From: Aquimarina sp.
GTDB lineage: Bacteria > Bacteroidota > Bacteroidia > Flavobacteriales > Flavobacteriaceae
NCBI GenBank assembly: GCA_002697475.1
Contig: NZVW01000005.1
Location: 1 to 13,854, forward strand
DNA length: 13,854 nucleotides
Direction of reading: 5' to 3'
In this document: piece by piece, positions 7,623 through 13,597 of the stretch
Numbering within the stretch: the stretch's first letter is position 1
How the letters are laid out: each line of letters begins with the position of its first letter
Notes under the pieces: model-generated
Seen by the model: only the letters and a program-made list of their open reading frames with translations
Databases searched by the model: none
What the model was told of the DNA's origin: nothing
Program-made: the position numbers and the translations under genes

Positions 7623-9533
7623 ATGCCAGTTAAACTTCCTGTTGAAATATTAAAAGAGTACTGGGGATATACTAGCTTCAGATCCTTACAGGAAGAGATC
7701 ATAAATGAAGTGCTCAGTAATAATGATACGCTTGCACTCTTACCTACCGGAGGAGGCAAATCTATTTGTTACCAGATTCCCGCGCTTTTACAAGAAGGAA
7801 TTTGTATCGTCATATCACCACTTATTGCACTGATGGAAGATCAGGTTTCTACCTTAAAAAGTAAAGGAATTAAGGCAATTGCGCTAACAAGTGGATTACA
7901 TTTTTCTGAGATAGATACATTACTGGATAATTGTATACATGGAAACTATAAGTTCTTATACATATCTCCAGAACGTCTGCAGCAAGAGCTCGTTCAGGAG
8001 CGGATTAAACAAATGAAGATTAGTTTTGTAGCAGTAGACGAAGCTCATTGTATTTCTCAATGGGGTAATGACTTTCGACCTTCGTATAAAAAAATAAAGA
8101 TCCTGCGAGAGATTAATCCTGCCATTCCTTTGATTGCTCTTACAGCATCTGCTACAAAAGAAGTATTGGATGATATCATTCAAGAGCTGGACTTGTTCAA
8201 CCCAAAAGTTTTTAAAAGCTCTTTTTATCGTTCTAACTTAAGCTATAATACTTTTAAGGTAGCAGACAAGAATTATAAGTTATTAGAAATTTTAAAAGAT
8301 CATCCAGGTAGTTCAATACTCTATGTCAGAAACAGAAAATCAGCTGTTTCCCTGGCCAATTACCTTAATGATTATGGAATTAGTGCTTCCTATTATCATG
8401 GAGGCGTAGACAATAAGGAGAAATCTAAAAGGTTTAAAAACTGGTTGAAAAATGAAATAAGAGTTATGGTGGCCACTACTGCTTTTGGTATGGGTATTGA
8501 CAAACCAGATGTTAGATCTGTAATTCATTATGACATCCCTGAAAGTATCGAAAGTTATTTTCAGGAAGCCGGAAGATCCGGAAGGGATGGCAAAGCCTCT
8601 TTTAATGCTTTAATTTATCAGGAACAAGATATTACAAGATTAAGAAATCAATTTATAAACACTCTACCTGACAGTAATTTCGTTAAACTGGTTTATAAAA
8701 AACTAAATAATTACTTTCAGATACCCTATGGTGAGGGCGAGCAATCAATTCACACCTTTAATTTTAATAGTTTTTGTGCTACTTATGGCTTAAACACATT
8801 AATAACATATAATGCGTTACAATTTCTTGATCGTAGTGCAATAATACATTTTCTTCAAAAGTTTCAGAAAAAGACGAATCTTTTTGTAACTGTTGATAGT
8901 AGAAGCTTATTAAGCCATATTGAGACCAATCAAAAAGTGGAGTATATAACCAAAGCCATTCTGAGAACTTACGGAGGTATATTTGATGACCCCATGTCCA
9001 TTGATTTATCTCTTATTTCCAGCAAGACAAACTATGCTGAAAAGGATATTATTGAGGTATTAAGTGATTTAAAAAAGAAAGAATTGATGGAATTTGAATA
9101 TTCCATCTCTGATGCTGAGATTACTTTTTTACAGCCTAGAGAAGATGATAGAACAATTAACCGGATAAAACATTTCCTTAAGGAACAGAACATATCCAAA
9201 GTAAAAAAAGTGAAGTCCATCATAAGTTTTGTAGAGAATTCTTCTGAATGCAAAAGTCAATTGCTTTTGCTCTATTTCGGAGAAAAAAATAGTACCTTAT
9301 GTGGTATCTGTAGTAACTGTGCAAAAAACACTATAAACGATGTTGACAAATCAAATGTCAAAGAAGATATCCTGAAACATATTATGAATTCCAGATTATC
9401 TTCAAGAGAACTTACGAGTATACTTCCGTATGACGAAGAAAATATTCTTTTAGTCATAAAGGAACTGATACACAGAAATATCATTAGAATTAATTACGAT
9501 AACACTTACGAAATAGTAAAAAATGTCAAATAA
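7623..9533 (+). CDS. recQ: ATP-dependent DNA helicase RecQ, short Bacteroidota type
   Basis: A 636-residue superfamily 2 helicase of the RecQ family, which unwinds DNA 3'-5' in recombination and replication-fork repair. RecA-like domain 1 has an N-terminal motif 0 (YWGYTSFRSLQEEII), Walker A TGGGKS (42-47), DEAH (139-142) and LTASAT (173-178). Domain 2 has YHGG (258-261), ATTAFGMGID and motif VI QEAGRSGRDG (314-323). A zinc cluster is formed by C543 and CGICSNC (C560, C563, C566), about 220 residues after motif VI and close to the C-terminus; E. coli RecQ has its zinc domain directly after the helicase core. No HRDC domain is recognisable. It overlaps fmt by 11 bp and follows the ATPase gene by 2 bp. 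Confidence 0.95.
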   Translation: MPVKLPVEILKEYWGYTSFRSLQEEIINEVLSNNDTLALLPTGGGKSICYQIPALLQEGICIVISPLIALMEDQVSTLKSKGIKAIALTSGLHFSEIDTLLDNCIHGNYKFLYISPERLQQELVQERIKQMKISFVAVDEAHCISQWGNDFRPSYKKIKILREINPAIPLIALTASATKEVLDDIIQELDLFNPKVFKSSFYRSNLSYNTFKVADKNYKLLEILKDHPGSSILYVRNRKSAVSLANYLNDYGISASYYHGGVDNKEKSKRFKNWLKNEIRVMVATTAFGMGIDKPDVRSVIHYDIPESIESYFQEAGRSGRDGKASFNALIYQEQDITRLRNQFINTLPDSNFVKLVYKKLNNYFQIPYGEGEQSIHTFNFNSFCATYGLNTLITYNALQFLDRSAIIHFLQKFQKKTNLFVTVDSRSLLSHIETNQKVEYITKAILRTYGGIFDDPMSIDLSLISSKTNYAEKDIIEVLSDLKKKELMEFEYSISDAEITFLQPREDDRTINRIKHFLKEQNISKVKKVKSIISFVENSSECKSQLLLLYFGEKNSTLCGICSNCAKNTINDVDKSNVKEDILKHIMNSRLSSRELTSILPYDEENILLVIKELIHRNIIRINYDNTYEIVKNVK

Positions 9534-10473
9534 ATTAAGAATTGTTTTTATGGGCACTCCAGAGTTTGCTGTTGAAACCCTTAAAGCTATTGTCGAAAAC
9601 AATTACAATGTCGTTGGGGTAATAACAGCTCCTGACCGTCCTGCAGGCAGAGGAAGAAAACTAAAGGCCTCTGCAGTAAAAGAATATGCTACAACTAAGG
9701 GGTTAAAAGTGCTACAACCCAATAATTTAAAAGACGAAAGTTTCCTCGAAGACTTAAAATCACTAGAAGCTAATCTACAAATTGTAGTTGCATTTAGAAT
9801 GCTGCCTAAAGTTGTATGGGATATGCCAAAATATGGAACATTTAACCTACACGCATCATTACTGCCAGAATATCGCGGCGCTGCTCCTATAAACTGGGCG
9901 ATCATTAATGGGGAATCCAAGACCGGAATCACTACATTTTTTATTGATGATAAAATAGATACTGGGAAAATAATACTTCAGGAAAAAGTAGAAATTAGAA
10001 ATGATGACAATGCTGGTTTATTACACGACAAGCTAATGCATAGTGGGGCTAAACTGGTACTTAAGACCATTAATCAAATTGAAGAAGATAATGTAAGCCT
10101 GATAGAGCAACCTTTTAAAGGAAACTTTAAAACTGCCTACAAGCTAAATAAAGATAATACTAAGATAGATTGGAATGCCGATACCCAAACGACAGTAAAC
10201 CTAATAAGAGGGCTTAGCCCTTATCCTACAGCTTGGAGTTTCTTTAAGAATAATGATGAAGAACATACCATAAAAATATATGAAGCTAAATTTATTGAAG
10301 AAACACATCATCATGAAACCGGAAAAGTAAAAGTAGAGGGGTCTGATATACTAGTAGCTGTAAAGGGAGGCTATATTAATATCAAAAAAATACAATTACC
10401 AGGAAAAAAGGCAATGGATTCCACTTCGTTATTAAATGGATATACCATTTTTAAAGACGCGAAGGTCTACTAA
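9523..10473 (+). CDS. fmt: Methionyl-tRNA formyltransferase
   Basis: Fmt formylates the methionine on initiator tRNA using 10-formyltetrahydrofolate, before translation initiation. The 316 residues are the normal family length. The N-terminal Rossmann domain opens RIVFMGTPEFAV and has APDRPAGRGRK. The catalytic region has N108, H110 and the loop SLLPEYRGAAPINWA, with the third catalytic residue D146 in DTGK. The C-terminal tRNA-binding OB-like domain starts near residue 205 and contains RGLSPYPTAW. The start codon lies inside the end of recQ (11-bp overlap, ATG at 9523), so translational coupling to recQ is likely. A 6-bp hairpin after the stop (10504-10523) lacks a T-run, so the transcript end is unclear. 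Confidence 0.97.
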   Translation: MSNKLRIVFMGTPEFAVETLKAIVENNYNVVGVITAPDRPAGRGRKLKASAVKEYATTKGLKVLQPNNLKDESFLEDLKSLEANLQIVVAFRMLPKVVWDMPKYGTFNLHASLLPEYRGAAPINWAIINGESKTGITTFFIDDKIDTGKIILQEKVEIRNDDNAGLLHDKLMHSGAKLVLKTINQIEEDNVSLIEQPFKGNFKTAYKLNKDNTKIDWNADTQTTVNLIRGLSPYPTAWSFFKNNDEEHTIKIYEAKFIEETHHHETGKVKVEGSDILVAVKGGYINIKKIQLPGKKAMDSTSLLNGYTIFKDAKVY

Positions 10474-10560
10474 ATATGGCCTTCCCGGAATTTAAATGCT
10501 ATGATCAGGCACAAAATCCTGATGAAAACGGAGGAGATTAAACACTATTTGTCTAAAAAA

Positions 10561-10610
10561 TTAACAAAAATCCATATTGTTTATTAACAATCGCACATAG
10601 TTATTAACAA
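10561..10610 (+). repeat. TTAACAA direct repeats upstream of the HU promoter
   Basis: TTAACAA occurs at 10561-10567, 10584-10590 and 10604-10610. The last two sit inside identical 10-mers TTATTAACAA (10581-10590 and 10601-10610), whose starts are exactly 20 bp apart, about two helical turns. A fourth TTAACAA is at 10674-10680, just after the predicted transcription start. They could be binding sites for a regulator of the HU gene. TTATTAACA differs by one base from the DnaA-box consensus TTATNCACA. Chance similarity in AT-rich DNA remains possible. Confidence 0.4.
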
Positions 10611-10635
10611 AACCCGCCATTTGGTGCATTATTGC

Positions 10636-10665
10636 TTGCACGAATCATAAATCCGTATAAATTTG
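10636..10665 (+). promoter_or_regulatory. Promoter of the HU gene
   Basis: TTG (10636-10638), a 19-nt spacer and TAAATTTG (10658-10665) match the Bacteroidota consensus TTG-N17-23-TAnnTTTG fully. The predicted start near 10671 gives a leader of about 50 nt before the HU ATG. The gap 10474-10720 contains no gene apart from this promoter and its nearby repeats. Confidence 0.7.
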
Positions 10666-10684
10666 TAAAGCGTTTAACAAATGA

Positions 10685-10697
10685 TTGGTTTAACCAA
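10685..10697. repeat. Palindrome TTGGTT-T-AACCAA in the HU leader
   Basis: Perfect 6-bp inverted arms around one base lie about 15 nt downstream of the predicted HU transcription start and 23 bp before the ATG. The near-zero spacer favours a dimeric protein-binding site over an RNA hairpin. It could be an operator, for example for autoregulation; this is inference. Confidence 0.35.
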
Positions 10698-10720
10698 CAA
10701 TTAATTTTAAAAACATAATT

Positions 10721-10993
10721 ATGAACAAAACAGAATTAATCGATGCAATGGCAGCTGACGCTGGAATCACTAAAGCAGCAGCTAAGAAAGCCTTAGAATC
10801 TTTTTTAGGAAACGTAGAAGGAACTCTTAAAAAAGGAGGACGTGTTTCTTTAGTAGGATTCGGTTCTTGGTCAGTTTCTAAAAGAGCTGCTAGAGAAGGT
10901 AGAAACCCACAAACAGGAAAAACTATCAAAATCGCAGCTAAGAACGTTGTTAAGTTTAAGGCTGGTTCTGATCTGCAAGATGCAGTTAACTAA
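10721..10993 (+). CDS. HU family DNA-binding protein
   Basis: A 90-residue nucleoid protein that bends and compacts DNA as a dimer. Features are the helical dimerisation region (1-40, starting MNKTELIDAMA), the signature GFGSWSVSKRAAREGRNPQTG (46-66) and the DNA-clasping arm with the intercalating proline P63 in RNPQTG, then a C-terminal helix. Length and sequence are typical of HU; IHF subunits are usually a little longer. Residue 50 is Trp where Phe is more usual. It is a single-gene unit with a consensus promoter, an A/T-rich leader without a Shine-Dalgarno sequence and a strong terminator, consistent with high expression. Confidence 0.97.
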   Translation: MNKTELIDAMAADAGITKAAAKKALESFLGNVEGTLKKGGRVSLVGFGSWSVSKRAAREGRNPQTGKTIKIAAKNVVKFKAGSDLQDAVN

Positions 10994-11015
10994 TCAGTTA
11001 GTTTACGATATTAAG

Positions 11016-11045
11016 AAACTCCCATTATTTTGGGAGTTTTTTTTT
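11016..11045 (+). terminator. Intrinsic terminator of the HU gene
   Basis: AAACTCCCA (11016-11024) pairs perfectly with TGGGAGTTT (11031-11039) around a 6-nt loop, and is followed by an unbroken T-run to 11045. It begins 22 bp after the HU stop codon. Confidence 0.92.
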
Positions 11046-11076
11046 GTATTAAAAACACTAAAAACGCTAAAACTAC

Positions 11077-11107
11077 TTTGATTATTAGAAATAATTATTT
11101 AGCTTTA
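11077..11107 (+). promoter_or_regulatory. Probable promoter of yqgE
   Basis: TTTG (11077-11080), a 19-nt spacer and TAGCTTTA (11100-11107) match the Bacteroidota promoter with one mismatch at the last -7 base. The start would be near 11113, giving a leader of about 15 nt before the ATG at 11128. Confidence 0.5.
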
Positions 11108-11127
11108 ATTACCTAAATGTTATCTTT

Positions 11128-11688
11128 ATGATATCACTTCAACCAGCAAAAGGACATTTATTGGTAGCAGAACCATCTATTATTGGAGACATTTCTTTTA
11201 ATAGGTCAGTAGTTCTTTTGGCTGATCATGGGGAACAAGGTTCTATAGGATTTATACTAAATAAACCTTTGGATTATTACCTGTCTGATTTAATACCTGA
11301 AATTGAAAAAGAATTCGAAATTTATAATGGTGGTCCTGTGGAACAGGATAATCTTTACTTTATACATAAAGCACCTGAGCTTATCCCTAATAGCGTTGAA
11401 ATTTCTGAGGGTATTTACTGGGGAGGAGATTTTGTAGAGGTTTCTAAACTTATTCAACAAGGACAAATTACTCCAGCCCAGATACGTTTCTTTTTAGGAT
11501 ACTCCGGATGGGATGCTGATCAACTGAATCAGGAATTACAAGCTAGCTCTTGGGTTATAGTTGAAAATAGCTACAAAAAGAATATTTTTGTAAAATCTTA
11601 TAATACTTTCTGGAAAGAAAAAATGTTAGAGCTAGGTGGAGAATATATGTTATGGTCAAATGCACCAGAAAATCCAAGTTATAATTAG
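11128..11688 (+). CDS. yqgE: YqgE/AlgH family protein
   Basis: A 186-residue protein of the YqgE/AlgH (DUF179) family. Conserved blocks in order are GHLLVAEP (9-16), FNRSVVLLADH followed by GSIGFILNKP (24-47), YNGGPVEQDNLYFIH (66-80), IYWGGDF (96-102) and FFLGYSGWDADQLNQEL (121-137). The family is widespread and cytoplasmic. It was named for an alginate regulator in Pseudomonas, but its biochemical function is not established. The gene has its own promoter-like sequence after the HU terminator. It converges on the aminotransferase gene, with 46 bp between the stop codons and no clear shared terminator. Confidence 0.95.
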   Translation: MISLQPAKGHLLVAEPSIIGDISFNRSVVLLADHGEQGSIGFILNKPLDYYLSDLIPEIEKEFEIYNGGPVEQDNLYFIHKAPELIPNSVEISEGIYWGGDFVEVSKLIQQGQITPAQIRFFLGYSGWDADQLNQELQASSWVIVENSYKKNIFVKSYNTFWKEKMLELGGEYMLWSNAPENPSYN

Positions 11689-11734
11689 TACTCTAAACGA
11701 TTTTCCTGTAAATCATTTCAACCTTTACCCTCAT

Positions 11735-12580
11735 TTATCCCAGTCTTACTCTGGAATTTAAAACACCTAACAATCGTTTGGAAACCTTATTATCGTAGGT
11801 CTTTTTCTTATATTTTGTGATAGGTTGAATCCCTACAACAACATTGGTCATAAAAAGTTCATCAGCCTTCTGTAATTCAAAAGGCGAAATTGACTCTTCT
11901 ATTATAGTAAAGTCTTCAAGTTTTTCTAAAATTCTAAGTAACTGCGTTCTTAAAATACCCTTAAGACAACCATCAGTAATTGGCGGAGTTTTTATTGTAT
12001 TTCCTTTTACTAAAAAGAGATTGCCATTTATAGCCTCAATAACCATTTTATTGGTATTCAATAACAAAGCATTATCAAAGTCATTGTCTTTAGCAAATAT
12101 CCCTGCCAATACATTAACTGATTTATTATTACTTTTTATGGTAGACAATAAATCATTAGCTATATAATGATCCTTAAACAGAGTAACTTCATAATCTTCA
12201 TCATTGAGAATGTAGAAAGGACTTTTTAGTTCAGCTACCTGTATTGTATATTCTACTTCGTTATTCAAAGGAGTATATAGACCTCCGGTTACTCGGTGTA
12301 TGGACAACTTAACACGAACTGACTTATCAAGAAGTTCATTCACCTCTACAACCTTTATCATTTCTTCTTCCAGAAACTCTGGTGTAAAAGTCTTAGGAAT
12401 CTGCATACGCATAATGCGCATAGAGGCCATTAGTCTAAAATAGTGATCCTCCCAGAAAAGAATCTTTCCTTGATTAACCCTAATTGTTTCAAATAATGAG
12501 TCACCATATGCATACCCCCTATTGGTAATGTGGATTAATGCATTTTCGTCTTTATGTAGTTTTCCGTTAAGATTAATCAT
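11735..12580 (-). CDS. Aminotransferase class IV (fold-type IV PLP enzyme)
   Basis: A 281-residue PLP-dependent enzyme of the branched-chain/D-amino-acid aminotransferase and aminodeoxychorismate lyase superfamily. Landmarks are NRGYAYGDSLFETIRV (20-35), the phosphate-contacting RLMASMR region (49-55), K149 in the IKSNNKSVNVLA segment as the expected Schiff-base lysine, E182 in VIEAINGNLFLV, and TDGCLKGILRTQLL. The size and the GCLKGILR segment would also fit a PabC-like lyase in folate synthesis, but no pabA/pabB is nearby and the specificity is not determined here. The ATG follows directly after a hairpin and a seven-T run, an unusual leader. The START-like protein gene lies 60 bp upstream on the same strand. 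Confidence 0.9.
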   Translation of the reverse strand: MINLNGKLHKDENALIHITNRGYAYGDSLFETIRVNQGKILFWEDHYFRLMASMRIMRMQIPKTFTPEFLEEEMIKVVEVNELLDKSVRVKLSIHRVTGGLYTPLNNEVEYTIQVAELKSPFYILNDEDYEVTLFKDHYIANDLLSTIKSNNKSVNVLAGIFAKDNDFDNALLLNTNKMVIEAINGNLFLVKGNTIKTPPITDGCLKGILRTQLLRILEKLEDFTIIEESISPFELQKADELFMTNVVVGIQPITKYKKKTYDNKVSKRLLGVLNSRVRLG

Positions 12581-12616
12581 AAAAAAAGCCCTTAAAATTA
12601 TAGAAAATAATAAGGG
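12581..12616 (-). terminator. Terminator/attenuator-like hairpin abutting the aminotransferase start
   Basis: On the minus strand CCCTTA (12616-12611) pairs with TAAGGG (12594-12589) around 16 nt that can form a further TTAT/ATAA stem. A C and seven Ts follow, ending at 12581 directly before the ATG at 12580-12578. It is either the terminator of the START-like gene, stop at 12641, or a conditional attenuator for the aminotransferase; both could hold. Confidence 0.5.
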
Positions 12617-12618
12617 TG

Positions 12619-12626
12619 CAAATATA
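12619..12626 (-). promoter_or_regulatory. Candidate -7 promoter box for the aminotransferase gene
   Basis: The minus-strand reading TATATTTG is a perfect TAnnTTTG, lying between the START-like stop codon and the aminotransferase start. Transcription from here would begin at or just inside the CCCTTA/TAAGGG hairpin. No TTG -33 element is visible in the end of the START-like gene. Confidence 0.45.
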
Positions 12627-12640
12627 CTATTAAAAAATGT

Positions 12641-13033
12641 TTAAGCAGAACCTAATACGTGTTTAAGATTGCCTATTAAATTTTCCCATAACATCTTACT
12701 CTCTTCTATCTCATCATCTTCTGAAAAATCTGTAATCATTAATGATACATCCTTTGTAATTTCATCTACCTGAATCCTCATTTCAAAGAAATAATCGTCT
12801 CCTTCTTCTTCATCCTCCACCCATCTGAATTTAATACGTTCTCCACTTTTTCTGCTTAGCAATTTAGCTTCTTCTTCAGAGTCGTCCCATATGAAAGTGA
12901 ACAACTCCCCTCTTGAGTTTACATTGTCAGCAAACCATTCTGAAAGTCCGGATGGTGTAGATATATATTGATACAATAACTGCGGTGATGACTGTATTAC
13001 AAATTCAAGTTCAAATTTATTTTTGTCTGCCAT
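12641..13033 (-). CDS. START-like domain protein (Bacteroidota type)
   Basis: A 130-residue protein of the START-like/SRPBCC superfamily form common in Bacteroidota. It has an N-terminal beta strand FELEFVIQSSPQLLYQYI, then TPSGLSEWFADNV, an acidic middle rich in Asp/Glu (EDEEEGDD), and a long C-terminal helix MLWENLIGNLKHVL. The fold has a helix-grip cavity that often binds hydrophobic ligands, but the ligand here is unknown. The start is the ATG at 13033. A longer reading from a TTG at 13057 would add eight residues that do not match the usual family N-terminus. No signal peptide is present. It lies upstream of the aminotransferase gene on the same strand, a pairing I recall from other Flavobacteriia. 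Confidence 0.88.
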   Translation of the reverse strand: MADKNKFELEFVIQSSPQLLYQYISTPSGLSEWFADNVNSRGELFTFIWDDSEEEAKLLSRKSGERIKFRWVEDEEEGDDYFFEMRIQVDEITKDVSLMITDFSEDDEIEESKMLWENLIGNLKHVLGSA

Positions 13034-13119
13034 ATTTTTGATTTGTTGAAAAGCCAATATATAGATTAATTACATACTTTAAAAGCTCTATGAAAAAAAA
13101 ATTAAATCTTTCGATTTTA

Positions 13120-13150
13120 TTTGCGACAATACATTTTGTTTTTATATTTG
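13120..13150 (+). promoter_or_regulatory. Promoter of tRNA(CAT)
   Basis: TTTG (13120-13123), exactly 19 nt, and TATATTTG (13143-13150) match the Bacteroidota promoter consensus at every specified base. The predicted start near 13156 gives a 5' leader of about 46 nt before the tRNA. Confidence 0.8.
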
Positions 13151-13163
13151 CACCCGCTAAAGG

Positions 13164-13178
13164 AAACCAAGTTGGTTT
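13164..13178 (+). repeat. Inverted repeat AAACCAA-G-TTGGTTT in the tRNA leader
   Basis: Perfect 7-bp arms around one base lie inside the tRNA precursor leader, followed by further Ts (to 13180). As RNA it could form AAACC/GGTTT with a five-base loop and a short U-run, a weak terminator-like or processing hairpin. As DNA it could be a protein site. Confidence 0.4.
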
Positions 13179-13202
13179 TTGACAGTTATAAAAATACTAG
13201 AT

Positions 13203-13276
13203 GGCGAGGTAGCTCAGTTGGTTAGAGCGTCGGATTCATAACCCGGAGGTCACGAGTTCAAATCTCGTTCTCGCTA
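13203..13276 (+). tRNA. tRNA-Met(CAT), probably elongator
   Basis: A 74-nt cloverleaf. The acceptor GGCGAGG (13203-13209) pairs with TCTCGCT (13269-13275) using G-U at both ends. The D stem is GCTC/GAGC, the anticodon loop is TTCATAA with CAT at 13237-13239, and the T stem ACGAG/CTCGT encloses TTCAAAT. The discriminator is A at 13276 and CCA is not encoded. The D stem has C11-G24, not the A11-U24 of initiators, so an elongator tRNA-Met is the best call. Positions 39-41 are CCC as in initiators, but 31 is A, leaving an A31-C39 mismatch. tRNA-Ile2 with lysidine also has a CAT anticodon and is not fully excluded. Confidence 0.93.
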
Positions 13277-13278
13277 CA

Positions 13279-13312
13279 AAAAAAGGCTTAGCAAAATTGC
13301 TAAGCCTTTTTT
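13279..13312 (+). terminator. Intrinsic terminator of the tRNA gene
   Basis: GGCTTAGCAA (13285-13294) pairs perfectly with TTGCTAAGCC (13297-13306). A-runs before and T-runs after extend the stem and give six Ts to 13312. It starts within a few bases of the tRNA 3' end. The A-run on the left would also allow termination from the other direction. Confidence 0.92.
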
Positions 13313-13380
13313 AATTGTTACAATCTTTCCACTAAGAAAAAATAAACGAAATAGTATTAGCAACTAGGATTTTATAATTC

Positions 13381-13401
13381 AATTAAAAATTAAAAATTAA
13401 A
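13381..13401. repeat. Heptamer repeat (AATTAAA)x3
   Basis: Three perfect tandem copies of AATTAAA, continuing with AA. They lie in the 128-bp gap between the tRNA terminator and the terminator of the minus-strand RNA. The gap also holds a 10-bp palindrome TATGATCATA (13427-13436) and no gene. Confidence 0.6.
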
Positions 13402-13440
13402 AACTACTGTTGATTATTCAATTATGTATGATCATAAACC

Positions 13441-13471
13441 AAAAAAGGATTGAAGCGTGCTTCAATCCTTT
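13441..13471 (-). terminator. Intrinsic terminator of the minus-strand RNA
   Basis: The 13-bp arms at 13444-13456 (AAAGGATTGAAGC) and 13459-13471 are perfectly complementary around GT. On the minus strand the hairpin is followed by six Ts (13446-13441). On the plus strand only three Ts follow, so the direction is minus. Confidence 0.88.
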
Positions 13472-13592
13472 CGTGGAAAAATCAATAAATCGTTTGCTGG
13501 GAAATTTTGCTAATGCAATACTGCAAACTTAATTACTTGTCGGGAACTAAAAGTTAATAACTCAACACTTTTGAAAAACAAGTAATTTATCG
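13441..13592 (-). ncRNA. Predicted structured small RNA (about 150 nt), class not assigned
   Basis: A complete minus-strand transcription unit with no coding potential: consensus promoter, predicted start near 13592, and strong terminator at 13471-13441. The first ~110 nt fold into a three-way junction. The closing stem P1 pairs 13592-13585 (CGATAAAT) with 13490-13483 (ATTTATTG), including one G-U. P2 pairs TACTTGT (13584-13578) with ACAAGTA (13540-13534); alternatively this can be a 10-bp stem 13587-13578/13540-13531 at the expense of P1. P3 pairs GTTTGC (13528-13523) with GCAAAC (13497-13492) and encloses a small TTGC-ATTA-GCAA hairpin. P1 starts at the predicted transcription start, as in RNAs with paired ends. 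A flavobacterial 6S-type or Flavo-1-type RNA is possible; the RNA was not recognised by sequence. Confidence 0.7.
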
Positions 13593-13597
13593 AGCTA

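Noticed and set aside
7167..9484. Several 60-75-codon minus-strand frames opposite the ATPase and recQ
   Set aside because: They are antisense shadows of well-supported genes, Ser/Ile/Phe-rich as expected from reversed AT-rich coding DNA, and have no promoter or family match.
9603..9932. 109-codon minus-strand frame opposite fmt
   Set aside because: Fmt catalytic motifs occupy the plus strand here; the minus reading is a by-product of codon bias.
10504..10523. ATCAGG/CCTGAT hairpin as fmt terminator
   Set aside because: The 6-bp stem has an 8-nt loop and is followed by GAAAACGG, not a T-run, so it is not an intrinsic terminator.
10501..10587. 28-codon plus frame after fmt starting with ATG
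   Set aside because: It is short, Lys/Ile-rich as expected from AT-rich DNA, has no ribosome-binding or promoter signal at the right distance, and runs into the HU upstream repeats.
10561..10700. Replication origin next to HU
   Set aside because: The TTATTAACA 10-mers are one mismatch from DnaA boxes, but only two exist, and there is no dnaA or other origin-linked gene nearby.
10690..10929. 79-codon minus-strand frame opposite HU
   Set aside because: The plus strand encodes a textbook HU protein with promoter and terminator; the antisense frame has neither.
11844..12167. 107-codon plus-strand frame opposite the aminotransferase
   Set aside because: It overlaps the conserved PLP-lysine and glutamate regions of the minus-strand gene and has no family resemblance.
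13034..13057. Eight-residue N-terminal extension of the START-like protein from a TTG
   Set aside because: The ATG at 13033 gives the usual family N-terminus; the extension overlaps likely promoter DNA.
13381..13471. CRISPR-like array from the heptamers and the long hairpin
   Set aside because: The heptamers are contiguous without spacers, and the hairpin occurs once. No cas genes are present.
13441..13592. SRP RNA, tmRNA or RNase P RNA as the identity of the small RNA
   Set aside because: It lacks the SRP tetraloop motif and any tmRNA tRNA-like domain with a tag frame, and it is too short for tmRNA or RNase P RNA.
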